From: Ciceribacter thiooxidans
GTDB taxonomy: Bacteria; Pseudomonadota; Alphaproteobacteria; Rhizobiales; Rhizobiaceae
Reading direction: 5' to 3'
Assembly: GCF_014126615.1 (NCBI RefSeq)
Contig: NZ_CP059896.1
Span: 3,517,001 to 3,581,000, forward strand
Length of the DNA stretch: 64,000 nucleotides
Shown here one piece after another: positions 29,871 to 40,357 of the stretch. Within the stretch, counting starts at the first letter, position 1; the number at the start of each line of letters is the position of its first letter. The notes under the pieces were generated by a model. The model was not told the DNA's origin. It did no database searches and saw only the letters and a program-made list of their open reading frames with translations. The position numbers were made by a program, and so were the translations under genes.

Positions 29871-30518
29871 ATGTACATGCTGCGTTTTCCAGATTCTCTT
29901 GTTACCGGGTACCGCAACTTTATGACGGGGCGCTACGTCGATGAGCGCGAACGTTACCGTGTGCTGGCGGAGACCGGCCAGAAACCCCAGACGTTGGTGA
30001 TTGCCTGTTGCGATTCTCGGGCAGCGCCAGAAACCATTTTCGGCGCGGGCCCCGGTGAGCTTTTCGTGGTGCGCAACGTTGCGAACATGGTTCCTCCATA
30101 TGAGCCTGACGGTCAGTATCACGCGACGTCAGCGGCACTCGAATTCGCGGTGCAAGCGCTGAAGGTGCGTGACATCATCGTCATGGGGCATGGACGGTGC
30201 GGAGGCATTCGCGCCGCGCTCGATCCAAACGCGGAACCTCTTTCTCCCGGTGACTTCATCGGCAAGTGGATGGGGCTGCTGAAACCCGCCGCTGAGCAGA
30301 TTCAGACGAACTCCGTCATGACGGCAGGCGAGCGGCAAACGGCCTTGGAGCGTGTCTCGATCCGCAATTCGATTGCGAATCTCAAGACTTTTCCGTGCGT
30401 GAAGATTCTCGAGGAGCGCGGAAAGCTCAATATTCACGGCGCCTGGTTCGACATCGGTAATGGCGAACTCTGGATCATGAACCGCGAGACGCGCGACTTC
30501 GAGCGTCTCGAGTTTTAG
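29871..30518 (+). CDS. beta-class carbonic anhydrase
   Basis: Zinc enzyme interconverting CO2 and bicarbonate. The 215-residue product contains the two zinc motifs of the beta class: ACCDSRAAP (Cys and Asp-Arg dyad) and HGRCGG (His, Cys), plus FVVRNVANMVPP. Two ATGs, 29871 and 29877, are possible starts. A TATAAT at 29862-29867 is so close that transcription would begin near 29874, which would favour the second ATG on an almost leaderless mRNA. It is convergent with the lytic transglycosylase gene, with 7 nt between stops. Confidence 0.94.
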   Translation: MYMLRFPDSLVTGYRNFMTGRYVDERERYRVLAETGQKPQTLVIACCDSRAAPETIFGAGPGELFVVRNVANMVPPYEPDGQYHATSAALEFAVQALKVRDIIVMGHGRCGGIRAALDPNAEPLSPGDFIGKWMGLLKPAAEQIQTNSVMTAGERQTALERVSIRNSIANLKTFPCVKILEERGKLNIHGAWFDIGNGELWIMNRETRDFERLEF

Positions 30519-30525
30519 GTCTACG

Positions 30526-31347
30526 TTACCGCCCGTCGATCTGTGCCCCGATATAGGCAATGGCCTGTTGGTAAACTGATGCCGCGTTCCAGCCTTGGAG
30601 CGCGGCGAAATTCGACTCGCCCGGTTGATATCCCGCGCCGGCCTGCCAGCCGTGACCGCGCAGGAAATTGGCGGTGGAAGCCAGGGCGTCAGCGCGTGAG
30701 TGCACAAGGTCGACGCGCCCGTCTCCGTCGCCGTCGGCACCGAAACGGACGACATTGCGCGGCAGGAATTGTGTCTGGCCGATTTCGCCGTGGGCGGCAC
30801 CTCTGGCATTGAGGGCCAAAGACTTGCGTCCGACGAGCTGGAGTGCGGCATAAAGCTGATCGGTGAAGTAGTCGGTTCTGCGGCAGTCATAGGCAAGGGT
30901 GGCGACGGCAGAGAGCGTGTGCTCGTTGCCCATATATCCCCCGAAGCCAGTCTCCATACCCCAGATGGCGATCAGTGGACCAGCGGGAACCCCGTATCTG
31001 CTCTCGATCCTGGAAAACAACGAAGCATTGTTCTTTTTCATCGCCTTGCCGCGGGAAATAATAACCGCACCGCCGCGCTTTTTCATGAACTGGTCAAAAG
31101 AAAGCTTGAAGCTCTTCTGCCCGCGGTCCGCACGAATGGTGTTGGTATTATACGAGACCGTCGCGAAAACCTGGTCCAGCAACCTTGCACTTACACCTTG
31201 TGCGGCCGCTTCCTGCTTGAAGTCCTGAATCCAGTCAGAGAACCCTGCGGATGTCTTGCCGCATTGAGCTGCGCTGGCGGTGCTGATCGTTGCGCCACCC
31301 ATAACCATTGCCAGAAAAGCGGCCGTGGCAAACTTTGAGAATTGCAT
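30526..31347 (-). CDS. lytic murein transglycosylase (MltB family)
   Basis: Periplasmic peptidoglycan-cleaving enzyme. The 273-residue product from ATG 31347 (GAGGTC upstream) opens with a Sec signal peptide (FATAAFLAMVMGGATISTASA), then the SLT_2/MltB domain with PLIAIWGMETGFGGYMG (catalytic Glu in MET), TLSAVATLAYDCRR, GEIGQTQFLPRNVVRF and the calcium-like loop DGDGDGRVDL. It lacks a lipobox, so it is soluble in the periplasm and not a lipoprotein like E. coli MltB. It lies downstream of asd in the same direction after about 165 bp. Confidence 0.92.
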   Translation of the reverse strand: MQFSKFATAAFLAMVMGGATISTASAAQCGKTSAGFSDWIQDFKQEAAAQGVSARLLDQVFATVSYNTNTIRADRGQKSFKLSFDQFMKKRGGAVIISRGKAMKKNNASLFSRIESRYGVPAGPLIAIWGMETGFGGYMGNEHTLSAVATLAYDCRRTDYFTDQLYAALQLVGRKSLALNARGAAHGEIGQTQFLPRNVVRFGADGDGDGRVDLVHSRADALASTANFLRGHGWQAGAGYQPGESNFAALQGWNAASVYQQAIAYIGAQIDGR

Positions 31348-31470
31348 GGAGACCTCGTGTTCCGCGCCCTGAACCTTGCCGGCGAACATGCCAGCCAGCA
31401 TTGATTCTGTCACGCGGTAGTTTCAGACTTGTTGGTTACTTGAGAGTGCGGCCTTCGGTGAAGGTTTTGT

Positions 31471-31502
31471 GCCCCGCCGCCTGCTGGTGCCGGCGGCGGG
31501 GC
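31471..31502. other. strong GC hairpin downstream of asd, no T-tract
   Basis: GCCCCGCCGCC (31471-31481) pairs perfectly with GGCGGCGGGGC (31492-31502), 11 bp with a 10-nt loop, just 10 nt past the asd stop. On the asd strand the following bases are ACAAAACC, so it is not a standard rho-independent terminator; it may protect the mRNA 3' end. Confidence 0.6.
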
Positions 31503-31511
31503 GAACGACCA

Positions 31512-32546
31512 CTATTTTTCTGCGTTCTTTGGCTTTATCAGGCCTCGATTGACGAGCAGTTCTGCGATCTGCACCGCGTTGAGTGCTGCGCCCTTGCGGA
31601 GATTGTCGGACACGACCCACATGTTGAGGCCATTCTCGACCGTCGCGTCCTCGCGAATACGGGAGATATAAGTCGCATCTTCGCCGGCACACTCGACCGG
31701 CGTGACGTAACCGCCGTTCTCGTGCTTGTCGACAACGAGGCAGCCGGGGGCTTCGCGAAGGATGTCGCGGGCCTGATCGGCCGTGATTTCGTTCTCGAAC
31801 TCGATGTTCACCGACTCCGAATGTCCGATGAACACGGGGACGCGGACCGCGGTGCAAGTGACCTTGATCGCGGGATCAAGCATCTTCTTGGTTTCGGCGA
31901 GAACCTTCCATTCTTCCTTGGTGTAGCCGTCTTCCATGAAAACGTCGATGTGCGGAATGACGTTGAAGGCAATGCGCTTCGTGAATTTCTTCGCTTCGAT
32001 CGGATCGGCGACGAAAACGGCGCGGGTCTGGCTGAAGAGTTCGTCCATTCCCTCCTTGCCGGCGCCCGATACCGACTGGTAGGTGGATACGACCACTCGC
32101 TTTATCTTTGCCGCGTCGTGAAGTGGCTTCAGGGCGACCACCAGCTGGGCGGTCGAGCAGTTCGGATTCGCAATGATGTTACGCTTCTTGAAATCGACAA
32201 CGGCGTCCGGGTTTACTTCCGGTACAATCAGCGGAACATCGGCGTCGTAGCGCCATGCAGACGAGTTGTCGATGACAACGCAGCCCTGGGCTCCGATCTT
32301 CGGCGACCATTTCTGCGAAATCGTCCCGCCTGCCGACATGAGGCAGATATCCGTGTCGGAGAAATCGTAGTTCTCGAGGTTCTGTACCTTCAGCGTCTTA
32401 TCGCCAAAGGATACCTCCGTGCCCTGCGAGCGGGCCGATGCGAGTGCAACAACCTCGTCCGCCGGAAATCCGCGCTCAGCGAGAATGCCGAGCATTTCTC
32501 GCCCCACATTGCCGGTGGCACCTACAACTGCAATCTTGAAACCCAT
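31512..32546 (-). CDS. asd: aspartate-semialdehyde dehydrogenase
   Basis: NADPH-dependent enzyme making aspartate semialdehyde, the branch point to lysine/DAP, threonine, methionine and isoleucine. The 344-residue product starts MGFKIAVVGATGNVGREM (nucleotide-binding motif), has the catalytic cysteine in ANPNCSTAQLVVALKPLHD, the SGAGKEGMDEL segment and a C-terminal GHSESVNIEFE. An in-frame extension of 153 codons upstream is rejected because it runs through a promoter, a leader peptide and hairpins. AGGA lies 5 nt before ATG 32546. The long 5' leader (about 245 nt) and its Thr/Lys-rich small ORF suggest attenuation by pathway end products. Confidence 0.97.
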   Translation of the reverse strand: MGFKIAVVGATGNVGREMLGILAERGFPADEVVALASARSQGTEVSFGDKTLKVQNLENYDFSDTDICLMSAGGTISQKWSPKIGAQGCVVIDNSSAWRYDADVPLIVPEVNPDAVVDFKKRNIIANPNCSTAQLVVALKPLHDAAKIKRVVVSTYQSVSGAGKEGMDELFSQTRAVFVADPIEAKKFTKRIAFNVIPHIDVFMEDGYTKEEWKVLAETKKMLDPAIKVTCTAVRVPVFIGHSESVNIEFENEITADQARDILREAPGCLVVDKHENGGYVTPVECAGEDATYISRIREDATVENGLNMWVVSDNLRKGAALNAVQIAELLVNRGLIKPKNAEK

Positions 32547-32641
32547 GTTTCCTGCTCTCTTTCTTTCTCTCCACGACTGGTGAGGGGAAACATGCGGCAA
32601 TCGCCTTGTTTCCGTGTCCCCGGCCTTGCCGGGGAGAGAGC
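32544..32641 (-). promoter_or_regulatory. asd mRNA leader with competing stems that can hide the start codon
   Basis: On the asd strand: (a) TCCCCGGC (32635-32628) pairs with GCCGGGGA (32624-32617), 8 bp with a 3-nt loop; (b) GGAAACA (32613-32607) pairs with TGTTTCC (32592-32586); (c) CATGTTTCC (32594-32586) is a perfect 9-nt complement of GGAAACATG (32552-32544), which contains part of the Shine-Dalgarno and the whole asd ATG; (d) GCTCTCT (32641-32635) complements AGAGAGC (32560-32554). Stems b and c are mutually exclusive. No T-run follows stem a. Confidence 0.55.
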
Positions 32642-32655
32642 GGAGGCCAGAGACG

Positions 32656-32775
32656 TCAGACGGTTTTCGTCGTCGTTTTGGCCTTGGTTGCGGATGAACG
32701 GGAGGCAAATGCACTCTGCCCGGCCATTTGGGCCAGGTCGGACGCCGCAAGAATTTGCAGACTGTGACGGTGCAT
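32656..32775 (-). CDS. 39-residue candidate leader peptide of asd, Thr/Lys-rich C-terminus
   Basis: Short ORF beginning ATG 32775, preceded by AAGGGA 7 nt upstream and by a good promoter about 25 nt upstream, and ending in TGA at 32656. It starts MHRHSLQILAASDLAQMAGQ and ends ATKAKTTTKTV: five Thr and three Lys codons in the last ten. Threonine and lysine are end products of the pathway that Asd feeds, as expected of an attenuation leader peptide in the manner of thrL. A GC hairpin begins 21 nt after the stop and the asd start is 110 nt downstream. I do not recognise it as a known family; its function is inferred from position, promoter, RBS and codon content. Confidence 0.6.
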   Translation of the reverse strand: MHRHSLQILAASDLAQMAGQSAFASRSSATKAKTTTKTV

Positions 32776-32799
32776 GAGTGAATCCCTTTTCCGGCCGAG

Positions 32800-32828
32800 C
32801 TATTAAGGCGTTTTTTGGCGGAGTCAAG
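32800..32828 (-). promoter_or_regulatory. sigma70-type promoter of the asd leader
   Basis: CTTGAC (32828-32823), a 17-nt spacer, then TAATAG (32805-32800) on the minus strand. This fits the alphaproteobacterial housekeeping pattern CTTGAC-N17-CTATAT well. Transcription would begin near 32793, giving about 18 nt before the leader-peptide ATG. Confidence 0.65.
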
Positions 32829-33112
32829 TGGAAGAGCAAGACCTTTGCGATAAGACGACCATCGGACGCCGAACATGCAAACTTGTGGCTCGGTCCGGGA
32901 AGCCTGTGTGTCATCGGCATAATCTTCCTTCGGGAAACGAAGGACAGGACATCCACACATAAGCGTTTTTTGTCTAGGATGAGTTAGCCTGTTCAACGAA
33001 GGCACGGTGAAGAACTGCCTGGCCCCTTCCTTGTCTGCCCTAAGACCGATCTTGCGGCACGGTGATGTTTGTGAAAGATGGGGTATTGCTTCCCCTTTCC
33101 GGCGTTCCAGTC
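32829..33112. other. intergenic region between asd promoter and acetyltransferase gene
   Basis: No convincing gene was found. Small ORFs here (for example 32778-32987 on the plus strand) overlap the asd promoter and lack ribosome binding sites or recognisable motifs. The stretch must contain the promoter of the acetyltransferase gene at 33113, but I cannot point to clear -35/-10 boxes. Confidence 0.5.
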
Positions 33113-33670
33113 ATGTCTTTCATTCTGCGTGAAACCGAGTCGACGGATCTCTCATCGATAGCTGCGATCTATGCCGACGCTGTGCTCACTGGCACCGCCA
33201 GCTACGAACTTGTTCCGCCGACAGCGGAGGAAATGGCCTCGCGCTTCGCCGCGATAACCGGGCAGGGATACCCGCATATCGCCGCCACCGATCAGGTGGG
33301 CACGGTTCTCGGATACGCGTATGCGTCCGCGTTCCGCACCCGGCCCGCATACCGGTGGCTCGTCGAGGATTCGATCTATCTGGCGCCGGAAGCTCAAGGC
33401 CGGGGGATCGGCAAAGCGTTGTTGAGAGAACTGATCGGGCGCTGCACGGCACTCGGCTTCCGACAAATGGTCGCTGTCATTGGCGGTGCGAGTCCCGCCT
33501 CTGTTCGCCTCCATGCCGTGTGCGGTTTCCAAATGACAGGCACACTGATCGGGACAGGCTTCAAGCACGGTCGGTGGCTCGACACCGTTCTCATGCAACT
33601 GCCTCTTGGTGAAGGCAATGCAACGGCGCCGGACGAGATGTCTTACCCGGGATCTCTGTTTTCAGGCTAG
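33113..33670 (+). CDS. GNAT N-acetyltransferase, phosphinothricin/methionine sulfoximine type
   Basis: Acetyl-CoA-dependent acyltransferase of 185 residues. The sequence LRETESTDLSSIAAIYADAVLTGTASYE, the RPAYRWLVEDSIYL segment and the acetyl-CoA loop APEAQGRGIGKALL are characteristic of the Pat/Bar-like subgroup that acetylates phosphinothricin or methionine sulfoximine. The natural substrate here is not certain. ATG 33113 is used; an in-frame ATG at 33062 adds 17 residues that do not look like the family. It is convergent with the DUF2794 gene, with one base between the stops. Confidence 0.85.
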   Translation: MSFILRETESTDLSSIAAIYADAVLTGTASYELVPPTAEEMASRFAAITGQGYPHIAATDQVGTVLGYAYASAFRTRPAYRWLVEDSIYLAPEAQGRGIGKALLRELIGRCTALGFRQMVAVIGGASPASVRLHAVCGFQMTGTLIGTGFKHGRWLDTVLMQLPLGEGNATAPDEMSYPGSLFSG

Positions 33671-33671
33671 C

Positions 33672-34067
33672 CTATTCGACCAGCTTCAGTTTCTTGTCGA
33701 AGATCTTGAGAACCTGTGCCAGTTCGTGTCCGCGCTTGAGCACCCGGCCGCTGGTGTGAATCACCGAATAGGCGCCCTGTTTGGCGGCAAGCTTCGGATC
33801 TTTTTCGATGCGATAAAGTGGCAGTTCGCCGGACCTCTTGAACACTGAGAAGACGGCCCTGTCCTTCAGATGGTCGATCGCGTAGTCACGCCATTCGCCC
33901 TCGCCCACCATGCGTCCATAAATCCAGAGGATTGAATCGAGCTCTTTGCGGTGGAAGGTGACCGGAAGCGGATCACGGCTCTGGCGGTAGTCCTGTAGGC
34001 TGACGATAGGCGCCGAATGGCTTGCCTGCGGTGAGTCCGTGCGCGGCGAATCCGGCTGATCGCTCAT
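33672..34067 (-). CDS. DUF2794 domain-containing protein
   Basis: Conserved alphaproteobacterial protein of 131 residues and unknown function. The family core is visible as VTFHRKELDSILWIYGRMVGEGEWRDYAI (residues about 37-65) followed by FSVFKRSGELPLYRIEK and a C-terminal KIFDKKLKLVE. No signal peptide or membrane segment; the N-terminal 30 residues are polar and likely disordered. ATG 34067 or the ATG immediately before it (34070) may be the start. Nothing in the neighbourhood suggests a function. Confidence 0.85.
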   Translation of the reverse strand: MSDQPDSPRTDSPQASHSAPIVSLQDYRQSRDPLPVTFHRKELDSILWIYGRMVGEGEWRDYAIDHLKDRAVFSVFKRSGELPLYRIEKDPKLAAKQGAYSVIHTSGRVLKRGHELAQVLKIFDKKLKLVE

Positions 34068-34321
34068 CAAGACTTCCCCGAGTTCTCGGTTGTGACAGAT
34101 GGGTGACAGTTTGCCTCAGGCAGCACAAAAAGCAAGCCTGTGTGCAAATAAGTGAAGCACACTGCCTTTCTTTCCATCGCCGCATTTTGGTCAAAACAGC
34201 GCCCCATTTGCAACCGAAGCTGGCGTTACTGAGTTGGCGCGCCGCGCCAAAGGTCCGGTCTGTCGCATTGACCCCTTACCCCCAGCCCCCAATGCTTCTA
34301 GGCCGGACCACCCCTCAGGGG

Positions 34322-35071
34322 CTAGGTGCCATCGTTGCCGATGATCATCGTCGCGCCGAGAATGGCGGACGGCTCTCCTTCATCACTCGAAGTCTGAAGT
34401 AGGACGGCGCAACCGTCGTTACTGTCCTTTGCCATGACTTTGGCCGGCAGCACGAGGTGCAGTTCGTTTCCCTCCCACATTCCGACCGTCTGAACGTCGG
34501 TGACGCTGTTCCAATAGGCGACTTTCTTACCGACGTTCTCGCCTTTCAGAACATCGACGATCTCCTTCCGGCGGAAGTAGACAATGACGACGTCTGCCTT
34601 TCCCTGCCCTCTGCCGACAGTAATCGTCAATTCTTCGTTCTTGCGCGCTGCGCGGACGGCCACCGAAAGACCGAGCCCCTGTTGCCGCATTCCGTCCAGC
34701 TTGCGCGTAACCTCGTCCGCATCAGTACCTTTCAGATGATCGCGGCCATTGAGAACGGCTTGCGGCGTGTAGACGCCGCTACGTCCCAGACTGCGGGCAT
34801 AAGCGTATTGGCGTCCGGTATTTTCAGGCGTGGCCAGCGTATCGTTCCAGCCGAGATAATTCCAGTAGTCGACGTGATAGGCGAGCGCTACGATATCGCC
34901 CTTCCGCACGAGTTTCTCGAACGCTTCGTCGGCCGGGGGGCAGGAACTGCAGCCCTGCGAGGTGAAGAGCTCAATAACTCCTCGGGGCACTACGGCGTCC
35001 TGGGCCTCTGCGGAGGTGCCGGTAAAAGTCAGGCAAACCAGGACACAGCGGGCGAACACAATCGAGGTCAT
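34322..35071 (-). CDS. DUF1223 domain-containing secreted protein (thioredoxin-like)
   Basis: Exported protein of 249 residues. ATG 35071 is followed by a signal peptide (VFARCVLVCLTFTGTSAEA). The DUF1223 hallmark is VIELFTSQGCSSCPPADEAF, a thioredoxin-like CxxC (CSSC) near the N-terminus, followed by ALAYHVDYWNYLGWNDTLA and TPQAVLNG. A periplasmic redox role is plausible from the CxxC but no function is established that I know of. It is transcribed toward the DUF2794 gene, with about 250 bp between, and lies downstream of acnA. Confidence 0.87.
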   Translation of the reverse strand: MTSIVFARCVLVCLTFTGTSAEAQDAVVPRGVIELFTSQGCSSCPPADEAFEKLVRKGDIVALAYHVDYWNYLGWNDTLATPENTGRQYAYARSLGRSGVYTPQAVLNGRDHLKGTDADEVTRKLDGMRQQGLGLSVAVRAARKNEELTITVGRGQGKADVVIVYFRRKEIVDVLKGENVGKKVAYWNSVTDVQTVGMWEGNELHLVLPAKVMAKDSNDGCAVLLQTSSDEGEPSAILGATMIIGNDGT

Positions 35072-35228
35072 TCCATCGAACCCGTTTACTCGGTGGCTTG
35101 TGCGGCTCGCGCGTTGTCGCGAGCCGACAGCCGACAAATAGTCACACGCCAGCAATACTCGTTCATGCTTTCAACGAGAAGTCACGATGGGGTGAGGCCC
35201 TTGTTTGTGATCACAGGGCAAGAAAATA

Positions 35229-35251
35229 CCGCCGGGAACATGTCCCGGCGG
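35229..35251 (-). terminator. intrinsic terminator of acnA
   Basis: CCGCCGGGA (35229-35237) and TCCCGGCGG (35243-35251) form a perfect 9-bp stem with a 5-nt loop, 24 nt past the acnA stop. On the minus strand the stem is followed by TATTTTCTT. Confidence 0.85.
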
Positions 35252-35275
35252 CTCGTATTCTCATGCGAGCGGAAG

Positions 35276-37974
<2,699 letters not shown>

Positions 37975-38241
37975 GAACCCCGCTTATTCTGATAGCCAAC
38001 ACATTCGTGCGGACGCCTATGCACTTCATGCACATCAGGATGCGGGTACGGCCATTTCCGCTGTCCGCACGTGAAAGTCGCGAGTGCAACCCCAAGTTCG
38101 GCACAAGGATGATATTCACGCCGACCGCTGGCGTGGTTGCAGGTCTTATAGATAATTTCTAAGAAGGGCACCAGACCAACGAATGGTGAATTTCTACAAA
38201 TTTTTGCAGGGCCCGAAGGGTCTCCGCTGGAAGGCTGAAAC

Positions 38242-38888
38242 ATGCGGCTGAGTGCCGAAAATCTCTCCGCGAGGCGCGGCGAGGACTTCATCTTCGAGGA
38301 CATTTCCTTCGCACTCGGTGCGGGCGAAGTAATGATCTTAACGGGGCGGAACGGGTCGGGAAAATCGACGCTCCTTCGGGTGCTGGCGGGTTTGCTGAGA
38401 CCGGAGGGAGGCCGCGTGGACTTTATCGCCGCGGGAGATCACGAGAGCCGCCCTGCACGCGAGGCAAGTCATTATCTCGGCCACCGCAACGCAATGAAGC
38501 AGGAGCTGACGGTATCGGAGAACTTGGTCTTCTGGAAAGAATTCCTCAGGGATTTCGATGGGGGAAGGGGATAGCGGTCGACGATGCCGCCCATGCCGTC
38601 GGCCTCGAAGGTATTGCACATCTTCCGTTCGGCTATCTTTCCGCCGGACAGCAACGACGCTTCGCCATGGCGAAACTGCTCGTGGCTTACCGGCCTGTCT
38701 GGATTCTCGATGAACCGACCGCGGCACTCGACGCAAGTGCCGACCAGATGTTTGCCGGCCTGGTCCGCGATCATCTCGCAACCGGTGGGATCGCGATCGC
38801 CGCAACGCACCAGCCGCTGGGACTTGACGCCGCCCGTGAACTGAAAATGACCGGGTTCTCCGGCGCCCCAGGAGGTGTCTGGCAATGA
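38242..38888 (+). CDS. ccmA: heme exporter ATP-binding protein CcmA (apparent 1-nt frameshift)
   Basis: ATPase of the CcmABCD machinery that releases holo-CcmE during cytochrome c maturation. The first frame (from ATG 38242) carries Walker A TGRNGSGKSTLLRVLAGL and stops at 38572; the second frame contains the ABC signature YLSAGQQRRFAMA, Walker B WILDEPTAALD and a switch His in AATHQPLG, ending at 38888. Adding one G to the five-G run at 38560-38564 joins them as DFDGGKGIAVDDA, giving about 215 residues, normal for CcmA. The stop overlaps the ccmB start. As ccmB-G are intact, a missed homopolymer base is the likeliest cause; if real, the cell could lack c-type cytochromes. Confidence 0.92.
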
Positions 38889-39544
38889 TGGCGCTCTTCC
38901 TGCGTGATCTCAAGCTTTCCGTCCGGGCCGGTGGCGGCGCGCTGATCGGTGTGCTGTTTTTCATGACGGTCGTCGCCGTGATCCCGTTCGGCGTTGGACC
39001 TGATCTCAACCTGCTTTCGCGTATCGGACCGGCAATCGTCTGGATCGGCGCCCTTTTGTCTGCTTTGCTCGGGCTTGACCGGCTTTTCCAGGCCGAGCGC
39101 GACGACGGATCGCTGGACCTGATGCTGATGCAGGAGTCACCTCTGGTCGTGACGGTTTTCGTGAAGTGTTTGGCGCATTGGACTGCGACGAGCCTGCCGC
39201 TCGTCATCGCCTCGCCTTTGCTTGGCCTTTTCATGAACATGAACGAGATCGCGATCGGGGCGGTGATGCTGACCCTGCTCGTCGGTTCGCCCGCCATCAC
39301 GTTTATCGGTGCGGCAGGTGCGGCTGTGGCCGTGGCGCTTCCGCGCGGTGGCCTGCTCGTGTCCATCCTCGTACTTCCGCTTGCCATTCCCGTGTTGATC
39401 TTTGGCGTCAGCGCGTCCTATGCCGCGGTCGAGGACCCCGCCCCATTTATGCCGCCCTTTCTCTTTTTGATTGCGATCGTACTCTTCTTCGCCGTGATCG
39501 GCCCTGTGGCCGCTGCCGTCGCCTTGCGCAACGCCTCGGATTGA
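38885..39544 (+). CDS. ccmB: heme exporter protein CcmB
   Basis: Integral membrane partner of CcmA in the ABC-type complex that frees heme-loaded CcmE. The 219-residue product starts MMALFLRDLKLSVRAGG and has six hydrophobic segments, including GALIGVLFFMTVVAVIPFGVG and IGAAGAAVAVALPRGGLL. The ATG overlaps the ccmA stop by 4 nt (ATGA), so translation is coupled. ccmC follows 45 nt downstream. Confidence 0.95.
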   Translation: MMALFLRDLKLSVRAGGGALIGVLFFMTVVAVIPFGVGPDLNLLSRIGPAIVWIGALLSALLGLDRLFQAERDDGSLDLMLMQESPLVVTVFVKCLAHWTATSLPLVIASPLLGLFMNMNEIAIGAVMLTLLVGSPAITFIGAAGAAVAVALPRGGLLVSILVLPLAIPVLIFGVSASYAAVEDPAPFMPPFLFLIAIVLFFAVIGPVAAAVALRNASD

Positions 39545-39589
39545 TTGGTATCAATTGCAGCAAAACGGCAGTCAGGTTAGAAGTGTTCT

Positions 39590-40357
39590 ATGAACCAAGC
39601 GAGCCTTACCATCTCCAAGATTACCGACCTTGCAAACCCCACCCGTTTTCTCGCACTTGCCAGGCGCGTGATTTCGTGGCTCGCGGTCTTGACCGCGCTG
39701 CTCTTCGTGGCTGGCCTCTATCTGAGTTTCACGACCGAGGGCGATTATCAGCAGGGCATGACGGTGCGCATCATGTATGTGCATGTGCCTGCCGCCTGGC
39801 TCTCGATGATGTGCTACACCGTCATGGCAATTTCCGCCATCGGAACGCTCGTTTGGCGTCATCCATTGGCTGACGTCTCCCACAAATCCGCAGCGCCGCT
39901 TGGTGCGGCATTCACGTTCATCGCTCTTCTCACCGGCTCCCTCTGGGGTAAGCCCATGTGGGGTACGTGGTGGGTCTGGGATGCCCGGCTCACCTCGGTC
40001 TTCGTGCTGTTCCTGATGTATCTCGGGCTTATCGCACTCAATCGTGCCGTGGATGATCCTTCCAAGGCTGCGCGGCTCAGTGCGGTACTCATTCTCGTCG
40101 GCTTCGTGAATATCCCGATTATCAAGTTCTCAGTCGAATGGTGGAACACGCTGCACCAGCCGGCGAGCGTGATACGCATGGGCGGCCCGACGATCGACGC
40201 GGAATTCCTGCGGCCGCTACTGGTGATGGCGATCGCCTTCACCCTCCTCTTTTTCACGCTGCACATCGCGGCCATGCGTAACGAAATCTGGCGCCGGCGC
40301 ATCGCCGTCCAGCGACGACTCGCCGCACGTATGGCAGGGCGGGAGACCTCGCAATGA
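39590..40357 (+). CDS. ccmC: heme transport protein CcmC
   Basis: Membrane protein that attaches heme to the chaperone CcmE. The 255-residue protein has six transmembrane segments and the tryptophan-rich WWD-type periplasmic motif (WGKPMWGTWWVWDARLT) flanked by conserved histidines (YVHVPAAW and SVEWWNTLHQPAS), which bind heme. It sits in ccmA-B-C-D-G order, overlapping ccmD by the ATGA type (40354-40357). Confidence 0.97.
   Translation: MNQASLTISKITDLANPTRFLALARRVISWLAVLTALLFVAGLYLSFTTEGDYQQGMTVRIMYVHVPAAWLSMMCYTVMAISAIGTLVWRHPLADVSHKSAAPLGAAFTFIALLTGSLWGKPMWGTWWVWDARLTSVFVLFLMYLGLIALNRAVDDPSKAARLSAVLILVGFVNIPIIKFSVEWWNTLHQPASVIRMGGPTIDAEFLRPLLVMAIAFTLLFFTLHIAAMRNEIWRRRIAVQRRLAARMAGRETSQ

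Noticed and set aside
32778..32987. 69-codon plus-strand ORF upstream of asd.
   Set aside because: Lies on top of the asd promoter, no ribosome site, no recognisable sequence.
32547..33005. 153-codon in-frame extension upstream of asd.
   Set aside because: It would run over the asd promoter, the leader ORF and hairpins, and asd proteins begin at the MGFKIAVVGATG motif.
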